Shown: positions 1-11,477 of the stretch, one piece after another
How positions within the stretch are numbered: the first letter of the stretch is position 1
How the letters are laid out: the number at the start of each line of letters is the position of its first letter
Origin: Chondrosia reniformis
Lineage: Eukaryota; Porifera; Demospongiae; Chondrillida; Chondrillidae
DNA length: 64,000 nt
Direction: 5' to 3'
Assembly (NCBI GenBank): GCA_947172415.1
Contig: OX359190.1
Coordinates: 8,804,001-8,868,000 of the forward strand
The notes under the pieces: generated by a model
What the model was told of the DNA's origin: nothing
Seen by the model: only the letters and a program-made list of their open reading frames with translations
Databases searched by the model: none
Position numbers and translations under genes: made by a program

Positions 1-278
1 CATCAGTGATCCTGGGAGTCTTTGTTGTACATATGTATGCATGCACCTTTAGGATCCATTTCAGGTACATATGTAAAAGGAGTCACTAAGTTTTGTATAA
101 TGTATGTAAAAACGTCCATTTTTACAAAGCACACACAAACACCCCCCACTCAAGATGCAGCAGTACTACGTATGATGATCTTACTCTATGTGACTTGTAA
201 ACCAAACCTGGTTGGGCCATCTTTTTTTCTGATTTCAGTTCTTTGTATGGCATGTCACAATAATAATAATTATTATTA

Positions 279-317
<39 letters not shown>

Positions 318-465
318 AGTACAATAAATCAGTAAAACGGGGATATATACTAACATCAGAAATCAAAATACAACCTTAACATAAAATTTAAATTTACAAT
401 GGATAAATAATAATAATAATATTATTATTATATAATATAAATTTAATTAGTTCATTGTTGACATG

Positions 466-509
<44 letters not shown>

Positions 510-535
510 GTCTATGTATATATGTGTAGGTTGTG
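1..535. repeat. Left-edge repeats
   Basis: Positions 1-24 are the end of a dispersed-family copy cut by the window. 86-260 match 45256-45433 (shared AAGATGCAGCAGTA and AAACCAAACCTGGTTGGGCC). ATT/TAA microsatellites lie at 267-316 and 463-510. The proposed TFAM start follows directly. Confidence 0.65.
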
Positions 536-3500
536 ATGCTAATGATCAGGGTATTCCCCAAAGTTACTGCATATACTCACTGGCTGTCAAGGGCAACCTT
601 CCCACAGATTTCAAGGACCATTTGTGTGTCACTTGTTCTGGAAAAACTAAAGCGACCACTATGGGATGGACCACCCTTCCCTGAAAAACCTCTCAGTGCA
701 TACAACCTGTTTGTGAAAGAGAAATTTGCTTCAATTGAACCTGATGCAGATATTACAGGTTTGTGTTATTCTGATGCAATAGGGTCCTTGCATTATGCAA
801 TCACTGCTCCAAATGTATGTCAACATTGACAAGGAGTTATTGAGTCACCATTTGAAGGACTAAAGCTTCAACTAAATTCAAAAATAAAATCCAAGTTGCG
901 TGCCAATCCAATCTGTTCTTGTAGATGGAACAGAATTACCTTGTTCAGATGTGTGATGAAATAATGTGATAGGGATTCTTCTAACTGTGCCAAACTTATC
1001 TTTGAGATGGTTCATCTTTAGTCTTTTGAACATCACCATCAGTTGCCGAAGAAGACCCCAGTGTTGATATGTCCACTTCTCAAGAACCAAATTGCGTCTC
1101 TAGATGCTCCAAACACTAGAGATGAACCATTTCAAAGATGAGAAAGTGGAATGTGGCAAGCCTACTCTATGGTACTAAAGTGTGATTACCGTGTGAATAT
1201 TCAGTTGCTTGCTTCTTAATAGTCTCTATTTGCAATCATTGGAAAGGTTATTAATAGTTATTCCCTAGTTTGCATGCACTTACATGTTGACCTTTCACCT
1301 TTATTTGCTGTTATGTATAATAATGCATCTTCCCCTTACATTTGCTCTATTATTTTGGAGGTGGAAATAAACAAATAAAAGTCCTGATTTTTTTTCCCAA
1401 AGCTGGTTTGTTTAGGTTGAAAAGGTCCCTATTGTAGCCAGCATACCTACATACGTATATCAACATACTTGACCTTTCCATATTTGGCATGCTAAGGTAA
1501 ACAACTGACAGGTGGGGTGATGCAGCTTCACACCTCCATTGCATAAGATCACCCTACACTCACAGTCACAGACATGCAGACACTCCGGAGGTCAACTGGG
1601 CAGCCTTGGAAAAGTAGAACAAACTCATTCTTTGAACTTTCTATTGTGGTCCCTTAATTCTATTGTGCTCCCTTAATTCTATTGTGGTCCCTTAATTCTA
1701 TTGTGGTCCCTTAATCCTATGTGCTCCCTTAATTCTATGAGGTTTGTTATTGGAGGTTTGTTGGAGTTAAAAAACAATATCTATTTTCCAGATAAAGATG
1801 TTAATCTTACAAGTATAGGATTTTCAGTTTCAATTTATAACTTCAAATTCAAATCTGGTAGAATCAATGTATAGGTAATATACTATTCAGACCTTTACAA
1901 ATTACTCTCCCAGCCAAACAATCCTTTTCACTTTGATTCTCAATATTAAGTCATGTAGCGTTGTTAAGATGTTCCAGTGTCAAAGTAAAAAGTTATGTAA
2001 ATATTTATTGATTACAATCTTAGCATTCTTGCATGTAAATGTTTTTTGTTTCAAATTGTATCCTGCATAACATTTTGGATGGTTCATTATTTGACTCTTT
2101 GAGCATCTAAAGATGTAATTTAGTAAATCCTTCATCAGACATTTTCCCCCAAAGGTTTTCTTCAGCAACTGGTTTACTACTACTCAATAATCTAATTCTC
2201 AATAATCTAATTCCCAATAATCTCTCAGCCTGTTTATTTCCTCATTTTAAGCTTTGGAATTTTGATAATTGTCACAATTTCCCCATTTTTTATCACAAAA
2301 CTAATCTATATAGCTACACACACTGCACCTCCCCAGGAATGCGGTACCTTACAAGTGACACAAGTTAACTCCACTACTGGTTAGTCCCCAGCAGATATCG
2401 GGATATTTTTACTGTGTTTTTGTGTTCCCATGGGCAGGTCCAATGAAAGCTAATTATTACAGTTAGGTAAACGTTAGGTAAACATTACACATTATCATGT
2501 ACTTATCAGGACTTGTACATCCAATATTCTGGCCAGCTCTAGACATTCCTAATCTTTGCATTTTAATGCATACATACTGATATAGTGACTCCTACATGAA
2601 GGGTGCTACTCCCAGAAACAGCTATCTGGTCCAGTGGAGCAGAAGAATAAAGAGAAGACTGTCGTATCCTCATCCACAGCTCTCATTAAGTTTTGATAGC
2701 TTTTTGCTACAGAATATCAGTAGTGTATATGGGACAAGTGATATTCAAGTATTGTGTCAAAGCTATGGCTTCAATTTGGGAGACATCTCACCAAATTGGT
2801 GATTTGGGGAGATCCCTGTTATTAGAATTAGCACTATGTCAGACATGCATGGACTCATACCTTAGGCATGATTTTGGATTTTGTTTTTTTTGGAGGAAGG
2901 ATGTTTGAAAGGAAATTATTATCCACTTCCTTTGTCAAGTTACTAATTCAAAGGTGTTCATTGAGGCTAAACAGACAGGAATAGTTTTCTTCTTTTATTT
3001 GAGCTTCCTGAAACTGAATTTGAGTTGATTTATTTTCTTGTTGAAGTGTTAAATAACCCAAATGTTCAAGTGTTTAATAACCCAAATGTTCGGCTGCCAA
3101 TCAGTTCCAATTGCGCTTATTAATGCAACCATTTTACAGTTTTCCTTCAGTTTGTGGTTGATGTGGTGGTGTTGTAAATTGTATTTTGTGACAACTAATC
3201 TTAGTTCTTATTCGTAAACCAAACCACAAATATGAGTGTGTGATGGTTCTAAAATACAAAGAGTCTAAATATATCTTTAAAATTCCCAAATCCACTCATC
3301 TGTATAGTTCCAGTTCTATATACATTGAAATATAGTCTAACTGTTATTTCTCAAAAGTGTTCTATGAACTGGGAGGTCTTTGTCATCAATATATGACCTC
3401 TGGGTTGAAATGACTAAAAGTAGTAAATCCATGTTGCTGATGCTCAATTATCATAATGATCAAAACTTTATCATATACGTACATGTAGCTGTACTCCATT

Positions 3501-6500
3501 TCCTGTTTTATATTGTGTCATATATACAGTGCAAGTTACAATATACTAAGGTAATCTAATATAAATAATATAGTCATATATAGCTGTACTGCATTTCCTG
3601 TTTTATATTGTGTCATATATACAGTGCAAGTTACAATATACTAAGGTAATCTAATATAAATAATATAGTCATATATAGCTGTACTGCATTTCCTGTTTTA
3701 TATTGTGTCATATATACAGTGCAAGTTACAATATACTAAGGTAATCTAATATAAATAATATAGTCATATATAGCTGTGCTGCATTTCCTGTTTCTATATT
3801 GTGTCATATAGCCATGCTGCTTTGCTATGATGAAATAAGTTGTGTAACCAGTTGGATTACTTTTGTCAACAACCTGTGTACAATTTCCTTTTTGAATGTC
3901 TATAAAATTGCAATACTATGTTGTAAACATTTGACTTTAAATATGAATTGACACGTGTCCATATGTACTATAAAGTTTAGTACATATATATTAATGTAGA
4001 TTTGATTCATTTGAAAGATGTCTATAAATATGAAATATGTGAAATATAATTTACTTAGATTTCAAACTATTGTGCAATGCACTACTGAGACGATATGGTA
4101 GCTTGGGATGGTATACAAATAGCAATCATTTAATCCTTAAGTACAAGCATAGTGTATGTAGTTTATATTATTTAGTACCAGGTGTACTGATAGGTCAATT
4201 GAGAAAATGTTCTTATAAACAGATTAGAAGAGCTTTCTATACATGAAAAATCTAATATAACATTTTCCTACATGTTATGCCTATTCTGTAAAAAAGCCTA
4301 TAGGGAACTAAACCTGAAGAGAGCTTTGGATGAAGATGTACTATTGGTATTTCTGTTGTGTTGTGTTAGTAGATATATCAGAACATATAATTATATAAAA
4401 TCAAGGATTTTTTTAATTTTCAGATAACAGGCTGATTACTGCAGATAGAATGAAGAAAGCTGCTACTTTGTGGAAACACACATCAGATGACGATAAAGAG
4501 CCCTTTAAGACTGCATTTGAGAAGAGTAACTTAAATTCACACATGTAACATGCACACCCATTGCATTCCGTTGTTCTCCTTATCCTCATGAGGATGTACG
4601 CACGTAGGGGCAGGGTTATCCTCATGAGGATGTACGCACGTAGGGGCAGGGTTATCCTCATGAGGATGTACGCACGTAGGGGCAAGGTCACTAGCACCAT
4701 CCCATGCATACAAACGTACATACATATTCACATATTCACGCATACGTAATCTAACAAATCATGGTATTCACTTGCTATACTGTTTAGTGACTAAGTCAAA
4801 GGCCCTTTATATTATGGATAATTGAAGTGATAATCTTATCATTTTCAAACGTGCTAAGATTCACATTATTAAATTTTCAGTTACAAAATGTTCACTGACT
4901 GGAACAGTAAAGTCAACTCTAAGTTGCTTATATGCAGGTAGACTCTACTGTGTTGTATCAATGAAGCACTGTACACCAGTGAATAAGATGCCCTTTGAAG
5001 CTACTTTGTGATTGATTGTGTCCTTATAGGCAGTACAGAATACAAAAAAGCAATAAAAACATTTTTGGACAATTTGACAGATAAAGATAAGAAAACATAC
5101 GAGAAATACAAAGAAAGATTGAAGAAGTACCAGCAAGCAAAGAGAGACATCAAGACCGGACATTATGTAGAGGTTTGCTTCCATTAGGGACATGAACATG
5201 TGTTTGTAAACTAAGTGATAATCAAACCACAAGCCTTTATTCTTCAAAATATATAATCAGGATGAAGCTAAGACCCAGAAACTGATTGCTTTATCTCCTG
5301 CTACTACTGGATCACCACCTCTTAGAATGTCACTGTCTAGACTCAATATTTATGAATAATCTATACACCTTATTTTTTACATACTACATGCTACTTTAGA
5401 GTAAAGGTCTATAGGGAACTAAACCTAGAGAGAGCTTTGGATGAGGATACAATAGTTTCTCCTTCTACTTCTCTTCTTCTCCACTGGACCAGACATTTGT
5501 TTCTGGGAATTTCACCATTTATCAGTGACCTGGGAATTGAACATCTTTGTATGTTTACCCTACATACGTATATGTACATATATTTGAGAACCTTTAAAAT
5601 GTATTTGTCTTCAGGATATGTGAGTCATTGAATGTTGCATATCCTTTGTGATTATATTCATTCTCAGAAACACCTTTGATCATGAAATTGTTTTTTTTCT
5701 TTTTAAAGTTTTTTAAAGTTACAAATTTATTATTTTTCACTTTAAAGTTGTTTTTTACCCTATTGTTGTAACCTATGATATTCACAAATGATTTCATTAG
5801 ACCTGTTATAGACTACAGATCAATATGACTACCATATAGGTAGGTGCCTTTGTGTACCCATGACTCAATGTTAAGTGTAGTTGAACCTCTTAGATTGGTA
5901 TAGTGACACAGTAAGAAAGTTTAACTTTAAAAATATCTTTTTGTTAAATGATTATTTCATGCACCCAAAGTTTGTGCATAGATGCTTCACTGTATTACAG
6001 AATATAATTTATGTGTAAGACTTAAATGAATATACTAATAGTGATCAAGGTATCGTTATGTAGTTGTACCATACAGTGAGAAGGTATAGTTTTAGAACAT
6101 CTTAAGTAAAGACACTGTTTGTGTACTTTAGTATGGAACTTGGACATTTGAGATCACAATTACAACCACTCATCCCCTCAATATAGTTTGTTAAGAACAT
6201 AAATAGAGGGTTTCTAATACAGAAAGTGCTGCTGTTTGTAGAGGGCAAATGCTTAATGATTGATGAAGTATTATATTTATTTGTTTTCAGCCGCCAAAAC
6301 GAATCACAGGATATTCAAAGTTTGTTGGAGAATTTATGAAGAGTCGCCCGAAAGATGAACCAGTTACAGAATATATGAAGAAAGCAGCTACCGCTTGGCA
6401 TGCACTGCCAGAGAAAAGGAGAAAAGTTAGAAACTACTCATGTATAGTTGATCTGTGTGAATATTGATTGGCTACCACCTATCTTACAGACATTGACAGT

Positions 6501-7045
6501 TCTTCTAAAGTAGTATGCTAGTTTGGCCTGGTCTGTATTAACCATTAACTCACTCATTATACACAGACTAATATATGTAAGAGCTTAGTGTGTAGAATAT
6601 ATAAAAAGGGGTGTCATTGTTCTAAAATGTAATTGGTTCCAGGTAAGGGATTATGCTGTCATAGATAGAATTTGACTTGGTAAAAGATCTAAAGTGACTA
6701 CTCAGCAGCTAAGGATACTCAAAGTGAACTAAGCCCCTGGTCATATTTTAAAATTCCTCAGGGTGCAATAGACTTCTAAACAAGACCCAATCTCTTAATG
6801 GACAAATGGTGTATGAAAATGGCTACCCTACTAAGGTGTTGTATGTGATCTTCCACCAGGAATGGAGTTATGCGACTTGTGTAATGATGCTACCAATTGA
6901 TTCTTGTTCTAAAATACAGGAAATCTTGGCAGAAGGCAAGAAGGCATACAAGAAAGCCAAGGAACAATATGAAGAGGAAGTCAAGAAAATGCAGCTGAAG
7001 AAGGCTCAAGATCAAGCAACTATGATCACTGGTGCCAAAGAATGA
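536..7045 (+). CDS. TFAM: TFAM-like two-HMG-box protein, 5 exons, 242 aa
   Basis: Exons 536-758, 4424-4525, 5030-5172, 6291-6425 and 6920-7045 join in frame and end at TGA. HMG box 1 spans about residues 49-108 (PEKPLSAYNLFVKEKF, then RMKKAATLWKHTSDDDKEPF). A basic linker of about 48 residues follows, then HMG box 2 from about 157 (PPKRITGYSKFVGEFM, KKAATAWHALPEKRRK) and a Lys-rich helical tail. Two boxes, a linker, a basic tail and this length match mitochondrial transcription factor A, which packages mtDNA and activates its promoters. The first 30 or so residues contain Arg and Lys but no acidic residue, as in a mitochondrial presequence. The start is ATG 536, because an in-frame TAG lies at 527-529. 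An HMGB-like nuclear protein is the alternative, but it would lack the presequence and normally has an acidic tail, which is absent here. Confidence 0.85.
955..1143. mobile_element. MITE-like element with about 24-bp inverted repeats
   Basis: TCTTTGAGATGGTTCATCTT (from about 1000) is inverted at about 1117-1140 as AGATGAACCATTTCAAAGA. Related fragments with TTCTAACTGTACCAAACTTA lie at 24352-24428 and 29283-29362. Confidence 0.55.
2594..2690 (-). repeat. Dispersed family 1 copy
   Basis: It shares CAGAAACAGCTATCTGGTCC and the pair GTATCCTCATCC, AGCTCTC with the other copies. Confidence 0.6.
3490..3800 (+). repeat. Tandem repeat, about 95-bp unit, three copies plus part
   Basis: CATTTCCTGTTTTATATTGT starts a unit at about 3497, 3592, 3687 and (partly) 3782, with almost no divergence. 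It lies in intron 1 of the TFAM-like gene. Confidence 0.9.
4261..4346 (+). repeat. Dispersed family 1 copy (one end)
   Basis: It carries TTCCTACATGTTATGCCTAT, then GGGAACTAAACCTGAAGAGA and GCTTTGGATGAAGAT. Confidence 0.7.
4580..4690 (+). repeat. 36-bp tandem repeat, three copies
   Basis: The unit contains the palindrome TCCTCATGAGGA followed by TGTACGCACGTAGGGGCAGG. Because 36 is divisible by three it opens a spurious 12-codon repeat frame on both strands. It lies in intron 2 of the TFAM-like gene, 55 nt after the donor. Confidence 0.9.
5385..5545 (+). repeat. Dispersed family 1 copy
   Basis: It carries GGGAACTAAACCTAGAGAGA, TCCACTGGACCAGACA and TTTATCAGTGACCTGGGAA, in intron 3 of the TFAM-like gene. 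Confidence 0.7.
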
Positions 7046-7239
7046 CAGTGATGATCTTTTTTTGACTTTTCGTAGGTTAACGTTTTAAATATAAACGCCG
7101 TATTTTTTAACTTTACGTATTGAATAAGTAGCAAAGAGTTGCTGAAGAATTTAAATAGACTTCCACCAGAGACATACATCCACCATGGCCAGAGATATCT
7201 ATCCCATCATAGATAATGATCCCACCATATATAGAGACG

Positions 7240-7432
7240 TATATCTATAGATCCCACGTGTTAGCGCCCCCATCTTGCAATTAATTAGGGGAAAACCTAT
7301 ATATTAGGCCGGAAATGTGTTGCCATATATATAAGAGAGGGAGAACGACTGTCATTTAGTTTAAGTTACTTATAATAAACATTCTGTTTTCGTGTGAGGA
7401 GATCTAAAGTGAACATTTTAGGAAAGTATATC
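7240..7432 (+). promoter_or_regulatory. Candidate promoter of the coiled-coil gene
   Basis: The gap between the TFAM-like stop and this gene is only 387 nt, so the promoter must be compact. A palindromic CACGTG E-box lies at 7256-7261 and the sequence becomes GC-richer toward the start codon. No TATA box is convincing among the many AT runs. This is inference from position. Confidence 0.3.
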
Positions 7433-10400
7433 ATGAGTAGCGGCGATAATTACAAAACCCTGAAACTACCCACCGACAACAGGCTATTGGCTGAAGACAC
7501 CAAGTCGGATTCTGACGCTAGTCGCGGCAGCCATTCACCGCTGGCCATACAGGGAAGTAACTCGCCATCTCCTGAAGCTCATGTTTCGAGTACAATGACG
7601 GGTTTCTATTCGCCTTGTCTGAATGATGTAGGCGCAAGTAGGTTGGCGGGCGAATTGGAGACAGGGGAAGAGCGAGAATACGTAGATCCCAGCAATGGAC
7701 AGCGACACGAATCGGACTTGGTACTAGAGCAGCGAGCGGAAATAAATCGTCTCAAGGGCGAAGTCGAAACATACCAGCTTCGAGTCGCCGGAGTCTCTAC
7801 GCTTGGAAAACTACTGACTGAAAAGAAACACGAAGCTGGCATGTTTCGCGACAAGAGCGAACGTCTAGAAGTGGCATTAAGGAAGCAAGAGTACAAATGT
7901 ATGAGACTGGAGAAGGAGTTAAGAGAGAAGGGAGGCAGTTTGAGTGAAGACTCGGGAAGACGCGTTCCTCCAGTTTTGCCTACTAGCAAGAAGATATTGA
8001 ATACGCTGATGCAAGAGAATGCCCGTTTGAAACTGGCCTTAAACTCATTTCATCAGAAAGGAAATAAGGGTTACCTTGAAGCCCTGGTGAGTTGAAATAC
8101 ATTGTACAGGCATCGTATTTTTGATTATATTTTACGTATAAGGTTTTATCATTATCATTCTCACCGATTTAGGAGATATCCGACTTAAGAAAAGTCGTTC
8201 AGGAACAGGCTTCTATAATTCAGAATATGGCGCAACGTTTGCAGCGGATTCAGAATGATGTACAACTGCATGCATCTGCTACCGCTTCAATTAGTAAAGG
8301 TAGTCAACCAGAATCTGGTCTGGGATCTTCCATTGAATCTGAATCACTGTCCAGTGGAGACTACATGGAAATTATCAGATGTAGAGAAGAGGTACTATCC
8401 TAATTAGACAATCAACATTTTACACAATTGTTTACTTTCTATCAAAGATGTAGAATTTGGTAGTTCTGGTATTTAAATTTACATGGCTTATGAATGTGTT
8501 TTCATTTATTTACTTGAAGGTGACTTTCTTGTTGTAGATCTCAAAGTTAAAGGAGAGATTGGATAAGCGTGAATCCTTTATAGAAATTCTGTCTGAAAAG
8601 TTGGCTGAATATCAAAAAGGAGAAGTTCCTCCCCCAGACCCCGCCCCCTCTGACTCAGACACTGCTATAGATGTAAGTTTGGAGTTAAAGAGAATGCTAG
8701 TTGTATAATACATGTATGTAGACTGTCTGACTGATGATTTGAGAGTTCTCAGTGTGTTTGAAATTTCCCCAATGTGTACGTGGGTGGTGCTAACCCTATA
8801 TGCTTGTAAATATGTACAAAATTCCCCCCAGGAGGCCTGCTAAGTGTAGTGATAGGGAAAACCTTCACTAGAGAATGGATAACTGAAAATTTCCCTAAGA
8901 ATCACTAATGACATTCATTGAAATTCCGCCCACTGATTGTTTGTGGCTTCTTTTGGAAAGTGATTTAATTAAAGGGAATCACCCCCTAACCACTAATGGG
9001 GGAATCTTTAGACATGATTTCATGTGTTGATCAAAGATAGCTGAAGGGGAACAACAGTGATTAAATCATCTTGGCTGATCCTTACTTGCCCTTTGCCCTC
9101 TATTTGTGTGATGTCACGTTCCTGATGTCAAATGTAGTTGGTGATTCCTTTGTAGTGGCTGGGCTTAAAATTTCCCTTACATCATTTGCTGTTGCCTGAA
9201 AATAGATAATCTTTCATTGTTAAGAAAAGAAAAATATGCACATATTATACTTAAAGGTTTCACTGTATTATAATAATAGCAATTTTGGGTGCAAATGATG
9301 AATTGTTGACCTTCTAATTCCTTTCAGAGCAATGTATGGATTCCTTGGGGAGTTACCAAGTAGTTTCTGAAAGTGAATATGTAGAAAATTCCCTTTAGTA
9401 TATATGTATATACTGAATAGAATACTACTTTCAATTTGCCACTACAATTAAACATAGTTCTACCTATTTAAGTACACCTTGAAACTGTATTTTATTCTCT
9501 TTAAATAAGTCTCATAGTGTCTGATTGCTGAGCTTGTTTACTGTAAATATACTATGCTGAAATTCTATGTTCATATACATATTACATTACTGTCCTACTC
9601 GTTATGACTCAATTTAGAAACTTAAAGAGACTATAACAGATTTGGAAGCTAGGTTTAGTAAAGCAACAAGTACTGCTGAGGCTGAAAAGAATAAAAGAAT
9701 TGATGCTGAACGTGAAGTGCTCAACTTAAGGGATGGTTATGACAAGCTTTGTTCAACTAATGAAAATGTAAAATCAGAGCTTTGTAACTACAAGGAATTT
9801 GCAAACAGACTGAACCTCGAAATCAACTCTTGGAAAGAAAAATATACAGAGCTTAAAAAGAAAAAACAGCAATCACCAGTGAGTCAACCATAATGCAATC
9901 AGCCAATCAAATTGCAAGATTTATTGTAGCTAAGAAGTAACCAACCAATCAGATTGCTCGATTTGTTGTATTTATTGTCATCTGTTGTGTTTGCTTTACA
10001 GACTGAAGATCAGGTCATGCGGCTGATGATGACAGTAAGTGAGCTGGAAGCAGAGAATGAGAAGTTGAAGAAAGACCTGGAAGATATTCAAACAAAGTAT
10101 GCATTGAACCACAGCAAAATTCAAGATCTTGAGGAGGTTAGTTATTACAATTGCATGTAGAAATGACAATTACAATGTTTGTATATAAACTTAGATTAAA
10201 CAAAACCTTCATCATAAAGACAGTCTCTATCGATCAGTGGCAAGTGAAAATAGCTCACTAAGGAGTAGACTAAATGATGCACAAGCTACCTTGAATCAAG
10301 CAAGGAAAGAACTAATTTATTACAAGACACAGGTACGTATATGATACTCATTCTATCACAAATTAACATACTATGGATACTGTGTGTAATGTTTTTCATT

Positions 10401-11116
10401 TTAGTATGAACATTTTTGTAAAGTGTTACAGATCGGCACTGGATTTCATCTTCCAAGAGAAGGTGGTCTAGTTATGCCTCCGCCGGGTCAACAGCCAATT
10501 GTGTGTGTGGCAGATAGTAATGTAAGTTCATGAACAATCTAGTACACCATATTTCAAAAATTATGGTTATCATGTCTATGAAGCTAAAGAAACATGTTTT
10601 ATAAAAGTGACCGATGGTTAACTTTACAATTTCTCTTATATCCAGAAAAGTTCTCCTAAATCATGTGGTGAACTGGGAGGCCCAGGAATACCAATTAACA
10701 GATTTGAACAAAATTTGGTGAATGTTCGAGGGGAAGACCGTCTTCAGAACCCAAGTTCTTCTCAACCCCAGGGTAGTGGTGTATCACGAGCCCAGGGTGG
10801 CATCCCGAGCCATTCTCAGAGTGCTGGCAAGAGCTATGAAGTTAGAGGGCAAATCAATTCTCCTCAGCCGCAAGCTTCTCACTCCAGTCAAATGCTGGTT
10901 ACTCACTCTGGAGGACCAATCCCCACTGGAATCAACCGACTTACTACCCAGCCTCATAGAGATCCCAGAATACCCCCCACAACATGCAGCAACACCACTG
11001 GATCCAGACCTGTCTTTTTAACTACAACAGGTGCACCATCTGGGGGAACTTACAAAACTGAAAGTACTAGACCAACCTCACCAGCAGCAGTTGTAAAGAA
11101 AAGTCTCCCAAAATAG
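7433..11116 (+). CDS. Coiled-coil protein of unknown function, 8 exons, 709 aa
   Basis: Exons 7433-8086, 8173-8391, 8538-8672, 9618-9878, 10002-10136, 10195-10332, 10405-10521 and 10646-11116 are all phase 0. The start is ATG 7433 (MSSGDNYKTLK). The N-terminal 100 residues are Ser/Pro-rich and probably disordered. Coiled coil begins near residue 105 (LEQRAEINRLKGEVETYQ) and recurs through exons 2-6, including LRKVVQEQASIIQNMAQRLQ, ISKLKERLDKRESFIEILSE and VMRLMMTVSELEAENEKLKK. A short segment in exon 7 (GTGFHLPREGGLVMPPPG) is not coiled coil. The last 157 codons are Ser, Gln and Pro-rich low-complexity sequence with a basic end. AATAAA at 11197-11202 lies 81 nt after the stop. I do not recognise the family. 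It could be a cytoskeletal, centrosomal or signalling scaffold. Confidence 0.85.
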
Positions 11117-11257
11117 TTAGGTGGCTAGGAAAATATAAACTTTTTAACAGCTTATCCTCTAAAGTCTATATAACTGTTATTTTTGTGTATAATTATAATA
11201 AAGCAAAAATTTGTCGCGCAATTTCCCTTTGGAATATGGACAGCGGCGGTATGTTTT

Positions 11258-11271
11258 GTTGCTATGGCAAC
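11258..11271. promoter_or_regulatory. RFX-type X-box (GTTGCTATGGCAAC)
   Basis: The 14-mer is an almost perfect inverted repeat of two half-sites (GTTGCT, AT, GGCAAC) matching the known RFX consensus GTYNCC-AT-RGYRAC with one substitution. It lies 142 nt after the stop of the coiled-coil gene and 207 nt before the ATG of the membrane protein at 11478. RFX factors are known to drive ciliary and some other genes; which gene it serves here is inference. Confidence 0.5.
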
Positions 11272-11477
11272 TATGGATATGGGTGGCCATCTATATATAT
11301 GCGGAAACGCCCATCTAGCCATAGATTAACTAGAGAAGAGGTTTGTTAATCTATGATCTAGAAGGTCAAGCTTTTAGAAGGACTGTAGTGATATATGGTG
11401 TATCTATTTGTTCATTGATCGATCTTTCCTTCAAAGAGCTCTAGTTTGAAGACGACCTTTGCAGAGGGCGGCTGTTA

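Larger units (their letters stand above)
759..4423. other. Large first intron of the TFAM-like gene
   Basis: This intron is several times longer than the others in the gene. It holds an inverted-repeat element (955-1143), a short tandem repeat with core TCTATTGTGGTCCCTTAAT (1640-1735), a dispersed-family copy (2594-2690), a decayed foldback core (3370-3455) and a tandem repeat of about 95 bp (3490-3800). No exon is seen. Confidence 0.5.

Noticed and set aside
4413..4749. Repeat proteins on both strands
   Set aside because: They arise from the 36-bp tandem repeat, whose period is divisible by three.
7433..10521. TNIP/ABIN or optineurin-type ubiquitin-binding protein
   Set aside because: The coiled coils are generic and I could not see a UBAN motif, so no family name was given.
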